From assembly GCA_964020085.1 (NCBI GenBank), contig OZ026600.1, positions 3,242,901 through 3,306,900 on the forward strand: 64,000 nucleotides of DNA. The letters are read 5' to 3'. Of this stretch, positions 1-11,400 are shown in pieces. A program made the translations under genes and the position numbers. Source of the stretch: Micromussa lordhowensis. Its lineage: Eukaryota; Cnidaria; Anthozoa; Scleractinia; Lobophylliidae. Every line of letters starts with the position of its first letter. Position 1 is the stretch's first letter. Below the pieces are notes generated by a model that was not told where the DNA came from, did no database searches, and was given only the letters and a program-made list of their open reading frames with translations.

Positions 1-167
1 CCAACATCAAATTTGCCGGTACCCATTTATACACCTGGGTGGAGAAAGGCACTTTGAGAGTGAAGTGTCTTGCCCAAGAACACAACACAATGTCCCCTGG
101 TCAAGGCTTGAACTCGGAGCGCTTGCTCCGGAGTCGAGCGCACTAACCATGACGCCAGCGCGCCCCC
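1..167 (-). mobile_element. tRNA-derived SINE, cut by the window edge
   Basis: Read on the minus strand, this matches the SINE at 19071-19362 block by block: a tRNA-like head with a box-B-like 'gagttcaagcc', then the stretch around 'gttcttgggcaagacac', then 'ctccacccaggtgtataaatggg'. The 3' part of the element lies to the left of the window. Confidence 0.75.
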
Positions 168-1470
168 AATATAAATTAGATAGTGTGAAACAATTAAAAA
201 AAATCAGAAAAATCTAAACTGCATTTACAAAAACACAAAGGAAAGATTAACAAAGTTCAGCTTGCGCTGAAGTCACCAGGCTTTGCTGAAAGACGTTTCG
301 TGCTGAGTCACACTCCATGTGCCGTGCAAACTTTTCAACTAGGGTACAGTGGGGCACGGTTGGCTACTATGGTGTTTCATTTCATTTGCCAATGCCTGTT
401 CTCTGCAGTGGAAGTTTGCTTAGGAGTAGACAGAGAAAGTGCTTTGATGTAGTGAAAGAAAAGCAGAGCCTAATGATAAAAGGAAAGTCTGGTCTGTTGC
501 TATTCGATCAAGCCTTGCCCATTTTTTGGATCCGAGGGGCGTAAAGATGTTTTGATCTGTTTTGTTTTTTTGTGGCCTAAATTCCATAAGATGGCCTAGG
601 ACTGTAAGTTTATTTCCAGCCCCTCATAAGTATTTAATCTGCATTTTTGCAATGCAACGCATTATTGGTTGAAAACTTGCCATGACAACAGAGCACTGAA
701 ATAATTTTGGGTTTGCTTGGGTGTAAAAACTTGTGAAGTTTTTCTTTGTTTTGTAGCTATTGTTGGGGTTAGCTTCTATTATGTTGTCTTCTTTGTTTTA
801 CGTCACTGGTGAGTGTCACAGGTTCTTACACCGAGGATGAGTCGGAATTTTAGTTCAGAACTTTACAACGATGAGTTACCGCTAATATAATTACTTCGCA
901 TTTCAATCAAAGTCTAAAGTTCAAAACCTAACTAATGACTGCCTTTTTGGCAGCCATCAATCATAATAGTAATACATTGACAACCAACAAAGTGATGGAA
1001 AGTTAGAGAATATGTCCAGGAATTTTGCCCGAATCTTATAACTTATAAATCTTTCAGCTGACCAAACCTGCCATTGTAGGATTATGGTTAAGAAAACAAA
1101 ATTATTAGAAAAAAATCCCCAACCCCAAGCCTGGATCGCAGATGGAAGTTTCCTCGTGCACAATTTGACCAATTTGAAAATTCCAGCTATTTCGATATCA
1201 CAAATGACGAGAACCCAAAGTTCATTCAGCAGATTTTTAAAAATGTAAACTACATTTTAGTGTTTGGTTGGCCTGAATGGTTTATTGTGTTAAATTACAC
1301 GGACTCCAACGGTTCATGTCATTTGCACGTTTTCCATTTTTTTTACTTTCGTCTCTTAGCCTTTTTCACTTCACATTTGTTTCCAAAGGGCATTGTATGC
1401 TGTGTGGTAGGAGGATTTGTGGAATCGTCTGACCGTAACATACATGTAGGTCTGGTTTCCATTGTAATGA

Positions 1471-1615
1471 ACAATTATTGGATGAGGTTTTTGTGATATC
1501 CAGAATAATCAAGGTCGAGGTAAGGGTTATCAGCCAAAGCCAAAGGCTGAGGCTGATAACCCTTATCGAGACCTTGATTATTCTGGATATCACAAAAACC
1601 GAATCTAATCATTGT
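1471..1615. repeat. Long near-perfect palindrome (MITE-like)
   Basis: Arms 1486-1535 and 1551-1600 are reverse complements over 50 bases with about two mismatches, and weaker pairing continues outward to about 1471 and 1615. The loop is about 15 bases. The sequence to the right (1640-1860), with repeated 'catgattaccc' words, may belong to the same larger element. Confidence 0.8.
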
Positions 1616-2456
1616 TTTATTGTACATTGAACAAACGCAAAAACTTGGAAGTCATGTTTCTGCTTCTTCACTAACGGCAAGCAACACGAATCGCGCGAAG
1701 TTGACATGATTACCCTTGGAAATCATGCACTGCGGTCATGCATGACATGATTACCCGTGACCTTGACATGATTATTGTATAATCTGCAGTTATGACGTCA
1801 CAAGCGCTGATTTTGAAAATTCACTGTAGGCTTTCGGCCAATCAGAAAAGAGTTAGAGAGTTTAATGTATAATAATAATTATTATCTGTCGCTCCGTATT
1901 TTGTAACGCCTCACTATACAAGCTTTTTGCAATCGTTCGCAGGCTCCGCAGAGAGGATTGGCAATAACAAATTTTACGATAACTGCAGAAATTCTCGCGC
2001 ACTCATTGGCTAATTTTTATTGTCAATATGCGGACAAACACATGAATTTGAAATTCGTGCGACGCGTCAGCGAGCGAGAGCGGGCAATTCGACCATTTGT
2101 TATCGTAAAAAACAAATTGATGTCAGTTTTTAATGAGTCTGTCGCGGATCCACTCGGCTATCGCTTTGTGGATCCACAGCTACTTTGACAATGTGATGAT
2201 GAAATTTATGATCAATAACAGGACAGACGCATGAAAAACTGAAGTCAATTTGTTAATTAGAATCCAGAACGATTTCAAAAGGGACTTCCAGTATTCGTTT
2301 TCTTCGTAGGGGTCAAGAACAAGGATTTGTGCACTACCACGGGTTACTAGGCTAACAACCCCCAGCCCATCACTTTCCCAAACCACCTTCCCCCAGGATC
2401 TAAGGAAACTCTAGGCTGTTACAGAAAAGCTTATGTTTGGCCATAATTCACCACCT

Positions 2457-2462
2457 TTTATT
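2457..2462 (-). promoter_or_regulatory. Polyadenylation signal of the PRORSD1-like gene
   Basis: AATAAA on the minus strand, about 90 bases after the stop codon at 2553. It is the nearest canonical signal. Confidence 0.5.
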
Positions 2463-2552
2463 TTTTTATGAGAAACTAAATAAGTAAAATACTACAAGTA
2501 ACTATACAATTCTGAATTTAATGGCTGAATGTTTCCTTCCCAATTAATGATT

Positions 2553-3152
2553 CTAAAAGTGCACTATGACTGGGTCGTGTCCAGTTGCTTTCACAAATTT
2601 CACGAAATCTTCAGGTTTCATACCGGTCGTCGCTTCATTGCTCATGGGATGAAAATACACTGTTTGGTGGTTGTCTTCTACAAAGCTTGCATCTAACAAG
2701 AACGTAACTTCTTGTTTGGTGTCATTGAACAACGATAGAGGTGTCAAATGTCCCTGTCCCACACCGAGTTTTTCCAACATGATTTCTTCATCCGCGAATC
2801 GAAATCCTCCACTTGCTCCAACCTTTTTGGCAAGATCGCTCAAGCTGACCTCGCGAGTTGCCAAAGCTGTGAAGAGCCATAAACGTTTCTTCTTTTTGTC
2901 CTTGAGGAAAAGATTTTTGCTGTGTGCTCCTGGGAGATGGCCGACATGCGGCATCATGGCTTCCACTGTGAATACTGGAGGATGTTCTATCGTCTCTGAT
3001 GTAATTCCCAGATTTTCAAGGTATTCCATCAGTTCTTTTCGTCCACCAGACATTCTTGAAACACTTGCTTGTGAAAACTCACTCCGATTTAACAAAGAAG
3101 CCGGATAGCTACCGATTAGTACTTTGTGTAAGTATCGTCTGGCGTACCTCAT
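2553..3152 (-). CDS. PRORSD1: Prolyl-tRNA synthetase-associated editing domain protein (YbaK/ProXp family)
   Basis: A single uninterrupted frame of 199 residues matching the PRORSD1/YbaK family, which in known members hydrolyses wrongly charged aminoacyl-tRNA, chiefly alanyl-tRNA(Pro). Family signatures are clear: 'EHPPVFTVEAMMPH', 'GAHSKNLFLKDKKKKRLW', 'GASGGFRFADEEIMLEKL', 'GVGQGHLTPLSLFND', 'VYFHPMSNEATTGM' and the C-terminal 'FVKATGHDPVIVHF'. The lysine in 'KNLFLKD' is the position expected for the catalytic lysine. Two starts are possible. The first Met (3152) adds 33 residues rich in Arg and poor in acids, resembling a mitochondrial presequence. The second Met (codon 3051-3053) gives 166 residues, close to the usual family length. 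The gene has no intron, unlike its intron-rich neighbours. It faces MTIF2 head to head. Identity is secure; the start is not. Confidence 0.93.
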   Translation of the reverse strand: MRYARRYLHKVLIGSYPASLLNRSEFSQASVSRMSGGRKELMEYLENLGITSETIEHPPVFTVEAMMPHVGHLPGAHSKNLFLKDKKKKRLWLFTALATREVSLSDLAKKVGASGGFRFADEEIMLEKLGVGQGHLTPLSLFNDTKQEVTFLLDASFVEDNHQTVYFHPMSNEATTGMKPEDFVKFVKATGHDPVIVHF

Positions 3153-3483
3153 TCCTTCTTCCTTATCAGATATAAGGTAGATGAAACAGTGACAAGGACA
3201 GAAAGAATAATGATTGCAAATGTTAAGTTAAAAATTATTATTCAAGAACATGAACTTCGCATACACAATCGTTTATGAAATGATCAAAAGCTTTGAAAAC
3301 ATAACAGGGATTATTCCAGGACACATTTTATTACGAAACACGAAGAAGCGGGTATCTTTCTACATTACACCTCATGTCACGGTACATGACGTGAACAAAA
3401 ACACCGCTGTAATGTTGCAGGCTGTTGTTTAATCTGCCGGGGAGGTCAATCATGGAGGATGGTGACTGGAAAGCGTTCTTGAA
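3153..3483. promoter_or_regulatory. Probable bidirectional promoter between PRORSD1 and MTIF2
   Basis: About 330 bases separate the divergent start codons (3152 minus, 3484 plus). No TATA box is obvious on either side. A shared promoter is inferred from the head-to-head layout only. Confidence 0.5.
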
Positions 3484-3487
3484 ATGA
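3452..3487 (+). other. Short upstream ORF overlapping the proposed MTIF2 start
   Basis: An ATG at 3452 opens an 11-codon frame ([11 protein letters not shown]) whose TGA stop (3485-3487) overlaps the proposed MTIF2 ATG (3484-3486) as ATGA. It matters only if transcription starts upstream of 3452. Confidence 0.3.
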
Positions 3488-5368
3488 GTAGATTGCTGAG
3501 AGTCAAGGTAAAAGCTCAGGTAAGAGAGCATTTAGGACGAGAGTTGAGCCGTTGAGGAACTCTTCATTTACGGTTTGCAACAACCTGTTGCAAAGTTAAA
3601 CGGCTGTTTTAAAAAGCTACTACAGTGTACATCTAAGCTTATGTAAGTCCATCTCATGATCATATTGCTCTTATAAGCTTACTTGTAAACTGTAACGGAC
3701 CACGGGCTAAGCTTCAGGGTAGAATTGGAAAACTTCCGTTATACTTGCTGAATTAGCGTCTCAATCCCAATTTAATATTTAATAACTCAGATTCTGTTCA
3801 TCTTCTGTACTTTAAATTGTTCCCCGGCCATTAATTTGTGTAGACACTGCAAACCAGAAAGCGTAGAACTTGATTCTGCTTTGGTAGATAAAATACCATA
3901 CAGTTGAACCTTTCCACAACGGCCACCATGGGAACAGAGGAAAGTGGCTGTTGCAGAGAGGCCGCCATTATGGGGAGGTAGGGGTGTAAATATGACCACA
4001 GGGGGCCCACACAATCTGTCTGGGTAGCTGATTGTTATTTTATAGTAAATGTATTAGATTTACCGTTTGCCTCACCTATAGTCGTCATATATTGCTAACT
4101 GTGTATGAAAATCAATGATAAATAAACGTTGCGTAGCAAGATCCTTACGTGCCAGCCACAAACCTTAGAACGTCGTCCAATCAGAATGGGGCAATCAGCA
4201 GGACGGTTTGTGGCTGGCACGTAAGGATCTTGCTACGCATTACAGTCGCTCGAATACTGTGGGATTTTGATTTTCTTCGAGTGCTAGCTCCGGGCCGTTT
4301 GGATGGATTTTCGATTGGAAGGTACGAGAAGAATCGTGAATCTTTTGACCTTTATGCTGCGAAGTTTGAAAGCAAAGCGATGCGATTTTGGGGGGGGGGG
4401 GGAAATCGCCCCGGCGCTGGAACGCTTTCGAAACAAGGTTTCCACCCTTGTCTCTCTATTATAAAAAGAACAGTCAACAGCGAACTCAAATTCATTCAAA
4501 ATCACTCAAAAAACCGCTTTTGCGACAAAAGGATGACTATACACCACTGGTAAGGTAATTCAACGTTTATTTATCATTGATTTTCATACACAGTTAGCGA
4601 TACACGGCTTGGGCTTCTTTATTTGTTAATCATTGAAGAAATAACATGATGTATACCGTTTAAAAAGTTTGTAGTCTGCAGTCTGAATTTTACCCTTGGT
4701 CAGCAGTCTGCATTTTACCCTCAGTCTGCAGTTTATCCCCAGTCTGCAGTCCGCAGTCTGCATTTTACACTGACCACTTTGAAATAATTACAAAGCGATA
4801 GGGACATGCCACAATTCAAGACCATTACAACAATTCATTAAGGTAGTGTTTACCGAGGGTGAATGAAAAAAAGAAGTTCCAGGGAGATATCGTGTTGCTG
4901 AAAAGTTTTGAAGGAAAGTTTAAACCCAACCTGGAATTTCCAGAGGGGTGCAGGTAGAGGTAAAGCTAAGAAACTTTTGGTGGAAATGACCAGGATATTT
5001 CAGTTACAGCTGTATAATAGAATAACAGGTTGTGATAGATTGCAATCTGCAGTCTGCAGTCCGCATTCTACATTTTACACTGATCAACTTTAAAGCTAAG
5101 TACAACTATCAAAGTGTGATAAAGCGTTATGTTATCCTTTAGACTGTCCACTGCTTTTGGCGTGGATTCTCTGTGCGTTACCCAAGACCAATTGCCAATG
5201 CCTGGAAATTCACTGGGAAAAATTTCAAACATGAGGACTCTTTAATGAAACTTAAGGTAAGTATGCTCCACTGATACAGTCCAGCCCTCCTTGAAAAAAA
5301 AAAAGTCGAGGCAGTGAACATGTTGTGACAAGAAAAAGCAGCCGCTTACATGTAAAATTGAAAAAGTG

Positions 5369-5431
<63 letters not shown>

Positions 5432-8400
5432 GAAAGAAATAGAAAGCATCTAAAGTGAATAGACCATTTCCGAGTGACCTAAAGCCTCTCTTTCAAAGCG
5501 AGGCGTGGTGCACAACCATTCATATAAAAATGAGTTTTGCATGTGAATGAAAACTCATTTTCATATGAAAGGATGAGCACCAAGACTCGCTTTGAGAAAG
5601 AGGCTAAAGGTAATTCGGAAATGGCCTATTTATGAAATAAGAGGAGACAGAACTACTGGAAACTGTGCAAATAATGAAATTGTGTAGTTAATCTGTCATT
5701 GAAATTCTTTTGATAAATGAAAATGTGAAATTTATAATAAAGTAGTGACTCAGTGCTGCCATGTTCTTGCAGGAATATGGTGATTTCTTTCGGCTTTTAA
5801 ACAAAAAGCCCTAAACCCTTCCCTGAATAGTTTCAACTAACTTTCTTTGCTCTAATGAAGTACAGGGCTCCCAAGAAAAAAAGAAAATAAACCCTGTGCT
5901 CAACATTAACATTGTTGACACAGCCACTGAATACATGTAGATTTGTTTTTCTCAACAGTTCTTTGGCTTCACTAGAGGAGTGGCGGAGATGAGATGGCGG
6001 CATACTTTGTCATCAAGTCTGGAATCGAAGGTATGTAGCTGAATTCATGACTGTTGAAAGTTTAATTTCATTTGATGCACCATGCAGTAGTGAATGCTCA
6101 TTTCAGAAGTAATGCATTTTTGAGACAATTAAATTACCTGGTGTGTAGCCAAGTTCAATCAAGAACAGATTACATGTAATTAAATGCTAAAAAAAGTGTA
6201 AGCCAGATTATCCTGAATCATACTGCTTTTCAGACATGTGAAGTAAGTTGTAAATCGAGGCATGATGCCGGAGCAGGATGACTTTAAGAAGAATATTAAA
6301 ATGTTGCAGAGGTTGAGAAAAAGCTATTAAAAATCTTTGACACGCAACATTTCAGGTATTAACATAAGCTTTCTTCAGAGGTAATAAAAAATATAATGAA
6401 GTGACAAGTTTATTAAAGATCGCATAGTTGCTAATAAGAACCAAATATATTTATTTAGGAAATTAGTTCTTATCATATAGAGTCGAGGCTCTGTCCTCTT
6501 GGGGCAGGTATATGCTGTTGTCGTGGTTGAGTGGACTTTTGCACATGTTAATTTCCCTAGCCTCTAAAAAGCGTCGGTTTCACCAACTTGTGCTGGTACT
6601 CTACATAACATTGTAGATGATTCCCACAAGATAGCGTGACCAGATTGTAAACAATGTTAGGAGAGTGCAGATTTCTTGGGATGCTTTTGTTCAAGGGCTT
6701 TTTGGTGTTCATTGAGCCGAGTATTGAATTTCCCTTTGGTCTCCCTGATAAAGTGTTTGTCGCAATCTTTGCATGGAATACGCGCTTGATCTTTTGGGAC
6801 GGGATCTTTCGGCTTGGCAAATAAGCTGCCAATGGTCTGGTGTGGCTTTAAGGCGACTAAGGTTTCTTTGATATTATAATTGTTCAAAACCCGCATGATC
6901 AAATGATTTTAATTTAATTTAGTACAACCCAACCCCTACTTCATAAAAAATATGTGACAGTTCTCTTGACCCCAAAAAATACCTTGGGTGTAACTTTTCA
7001 ACCCCAAAAATACCTCCCCTGGGACTAACAGCCACCTACAGTTTTGTACCTGCAATGGTCACCTTTCCACAATGGCCAGTAAACACTGTCCCCTGAGTTG
7101 CTGTTTCAGAGAAGTTTGACTGTAATCAGTTAATTTTCACTGACCTCACAAGTTGTGAACAATCCCAATACCTAGTATTGATCTAATGATCGCTTAATAG
7201 AGAATAATTTTAGATCTCATTATTTTGTGTTTTTACATTTTACAAGACATCAGTCGTCATTAGACCAGACATGACCATCAGGCAGCTTGCTTCAGAGATG
7301 AATGCCGATCCAGGTTAGTAAATGTAACCTTAATGTAACAGCTTCTTTTAACCCAGGATTAAGGCCCAGGATTCTCATTAATTTAGGGTATAGAGGGCTA
7401 CATACAATGGTAGTTTCATGAAGTAGACAGCTAACACCACTAAAATCAATTTTGAAAAGGTCAAAACTGCCAAGAATATTACAGTATTACTAAGACTGGT
7501 TTTCCAATTTTTATCCTACAATGCTAGCGTAACTGAAAACTTTCACCACACCCTTACCCCATACCCATTCTCTAGCGAAAGGCTTCGCTGTGCTGAGAGA
7601 AGGACAGTCAATGTTTAGTTACAGTAGTTCCAAATGATCTGTGTTTAATTGCCTAAATTACTCTTTACAACTTACACAAGTATTTTTTCATGAAAAGTTG
7701 GCGGATAAGAAATTTACAGTGTAAGTAGCCAGTATCTCAGCTGGTGGACAGCAGTTAATGAGACCCTGAAGGCTCATTATTACGTGGCTTGTGTTTGTAG
7801 CTGACATAATGTGTACTGTCATTAGCTAATTCTGGAGCATTGATTTCCCGTTATACCCACAAACTGATTATGGGCCTGCAAAAAACAATGAAAGTAAAGA
7901 GCCACATACAGTTATAATAAACTACTTTTTCATCTCAAATGTTCAGTCTATATGGGAAAATCTCAAACCTCGGTCAATACAACAAGTTGTCAGCTTGAGA
8001 TTTCCTATAAAGCCCTCACTCATGGTTAATGAATAGTTGTGATAACCTTCAAAATTCTCACGGACTGTTTCCATTTGTTACATGTACTTTGGGTTTTGAT
8101 TCGAATATTCTTTTTTGAGATGGTCATTAAGTTTAGAGAATGACCTTTCTTAGTCTACTTTTAATCATTATTTATTCTGTCATCAAGTAGAAAGAAGTTA
8201 GCTATCAAATTTAAGCTGGTAGTGAGAATATTGGGGAGTTATTAATAAATGGTTTGAATGTATGTTGTTGGTGACTGAGTTCTGCTCAAGTTGTCAAATT
8301 CAGTCCTGCCAAATTCGCATTGAAGTAAGACTTCCTGGAGGGACCTTATGCTGGTTACAGAAGTACTTTAATACTTTCCACAAATCCAAGAACATTTCAA

Positions 8401-11400
8401 TTTGTGCAGTAAGTTTATGACATTTGCCAGTAGTGTATCAATTTAAAGAAACCGCTTGTGTGCATTGTAGGTAATGATTTTTATTATGTAATTTAATTTT
8501 AACAACAGGTGCTTTAGCTGATATGCTGATCGACCTTGGAGAGGATTTACCACATGGTTTGTTCACAGGTATAATGCATTCTTTGAGAGTTCGTGTTGAG
8601 CTCTTTCATTACAGTAACTGTAATGGAATTTATTTAGCATCAGCCACAGGAGAAGTGCCTCTCTCCACCCAGGTGTACGAATGGGTGTCGGCAAATTTAA
8701 TGCTGGGGGTAATCATGTGATGGACTAGCATCCCATCCAGGGGCGAGTAGAAATACTCCTAGTCGCTTCATGCTAGTGGCTTGATGGTGCCTCGGTGGCT
8801 TGATGGGCCACTTGACTTGTATGCAAACTACAAGATAACTAGATAAAAAAGAATCTTCTTCCTCAAGAAATGTCTCATCAGGAAAGCAAAGTTTGTGTTT
8901 ATGGTTCTCTTTAGACCTACTGTATAATTGTGGTATCAGTGCTTATCTGTGTGAATCATTTATTGCTCATGGATGTTACATAACATCCATGAGCTTAGGA
9001 GGCAGTCGGATGGCACTCGATCACTCACTCACTCACTCACTCACTCGATTCTGATTAATTTATTCATTAAACCGGATTAAATCGTTTCTCCCAACCCTCC
9101 CCTGCTTAGTATGGTTCTTTTCCTAGGCACTTCGTGGTGTAGCTTCTGCAGGTTTTAGCGGGGTACTAGAAAGACAAATTTTTTGTCCGACAACATGGAG
9201 TTCGTACATATGGCGGCTAACGCAGCACGAAGATGGTTTTTGGTTCAACTCGTGGAGTTGTAAAATTGAAATTTGTCAAGCTAAGCAGCAGTAGCTGTAA
9301 CAAATGGACATGGAAAGACAAGAAGCATAGCGCTCGTCAAAAACCATGTGTAAATTTATATTGAAAGGTCAAGGTGTTTTTTCATATTCTCCGATTACAA
9401 GTCACGCTAAACTCACGCTATGCAAAGAATGTAATCAGATACTCTTTTTTGTATATTTGCTGAAGGGCAAGAGAGTCACGTTTCGCAGACAGTAAGTAAC
9501 CGCGTTTTTTTAAAGCGCGGTTTTCAACCGCATACTGCGGTTCTTGTTCTTCCTGATTCCTGAAGGTTTTGCGTGATCCGTGAAGAACCTGAAATATTAA
9601 CCGATATTCGTGATTTTACCACACAACTCTACGTGATTTTGAGACACAAGTTCTCCGAATAGTTACAGTGGTCTATCGAGAGTGCCTTAGCCATGCAATA
9701 TGCAATACGGAGCCTTGATTTAGCCATTCGCGATTTTGCTTCCTACAAACACTGTTTTTAATGTAAGAACAGGTCCTTACTTTCTTATTTTCGTAACTCG
9801 GGAAATCGAAATTTTTTTATCCGTGAACCGTGATCCTCTGTATTTTAAGTTCGTGAACCGTGCCAGAGACTTCCCTGTACGACCCTCTTGATATCTAAAG
9901 CTTTTAATCGGACATTGTAAACAGCCACGAGAAGATGGTAACTTGTTTTTTTGTTAGATTATTTTTTATCAGTGCTGGCCTGATGGGCCGCTTGGCACAA
10001 ATGTAGACTTTGACTTCCACCGTCTGAGTTTCTATTTGCAGAACGAGTGCTTGTGCCAAACGTTTCCCATGAAAATCACTTGATTTTCATGCGAATGACC
10101 GTGCAGGTGACATATATTTTCATACCAATAGTTTCGCTCAAAAGACTCGTTTTGCCACAGTGGCAAAAGTAAACTTGGCATTGGGCTATTCATCCATGAG
10201 CTGCTCAGAGAGCCTTTGATTAAATTCAATTTCTTTGTCCATTCGTTTGCATGATGATTCATCCAATCTCACCCAGCTTCATCTATCTATCCTTCCCCTC
10301 TTGAGTAGATCTGATTTTACAATTTGCACAGTGAGACTTCCAAGGTGTAACGCATGATGTACTCAGATTAAACAATGATGATGTTTCTGTGATCTTTTAC
10401 AGTGCTATCAGCTGACCTAGCAGAGTTGTTGGTGTTGGAACATAAAATGACTCCCATTCACTCACATATCAAAAGAACAGCAGGGTTAGTAATGCTTTAA
10501 TTAGTTACAAGTTTGAATTTTTTGCTCGCTGCATTTATTCCTTGGCCTAATTAACCTGCTTTCAAGTAAGTGATCTTTCCCAGCTTTGTGTTGTACCAGG
10601 TTGGTTCCATAAATTTAACTTCATCAAGAAACTCGTAGATGAAAGGGGCCTGTGGCTTCGTCCATAAACCTGCAAAAAAAGAACTCAACCAATATTTCTC
10701 CAATACAGACTTCGTGCTAGTTTATTAACTCATGTGAATATAAGTAGTAATAATAAAAATAATATCTGGTTGCCTTTTGCTAGCTTTTCCCTTTTACCAA
10801 GACCACCAGTAGTGACAATTATGGGTCATGTTGATCATGGCAAAACCACACTCTTGGACACCCTGAGGAGGACGTCAGTAGCTGCAGGAGAGGCTGGTGG
10901 CATAACGCAACATGTTGGTGCCTTTTCAGGTTGACAAAAAATTTAACATGATAGTAGATCAATAAAAGTTAAAAGTTGCTAGCTTGGTGTCGAGGGAGTA
11001 AAGTGTTAAAAGAAGAGTAACACTCCATTGTGAAGTTGCAGTGTACTAAAAGTTAGTAAGGGATGGACAGCGAAAACTGCTGAAAAAAGTTTGTGCAAGG
11101 GGAGCTATGAGGGAAAAAATCATGCAGGCGCTTTCTTCTACCCAGGTCCTATTTTTGATCATGGTAAAAAAATTCTGGCAGAAGCTATTACCTACCAAAA
11201 ACTCTTGCACAACCTGAAGGTGAGAAAAAAATCATTTCCCAGAAAATTGCCTCTCCCCCCACCCCTCTCCAAAAAAATTATGGTCCATCCCTAATCATGT
11301 TTGCTAAGGATTTTTGGTTTATTTTGTACTACATTCTCCACAAGGTTTATCTGATAGCCATTTTTATGACCAAGCCTAAACACAAATGAGGTGGTGATAG

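Larger units (their letters stand above)
168..2552. other. Spacer with palindromic repeats, no gene recognised
   Basis: I see no convincing coding exon. Besides the palindrome at 1471-1615, segments near 2111-2145 and 2223-2257 are inverted copies of each other ('aacaaattgatgtcagtttt' against its reverse complement with few changes), so about 1890-2300 is probably another short non-autonomous DNA transposon. The 76-residue open frame at 1958-2188 lies in that repeat and resembles no family I know. Confidence 0.5.

Noticed and set aside
2671..3108. 145-codon plus-strand frame opposite PRORSD1
   Set aside because: It is antisense to a clearly conserved gene and has no family features.
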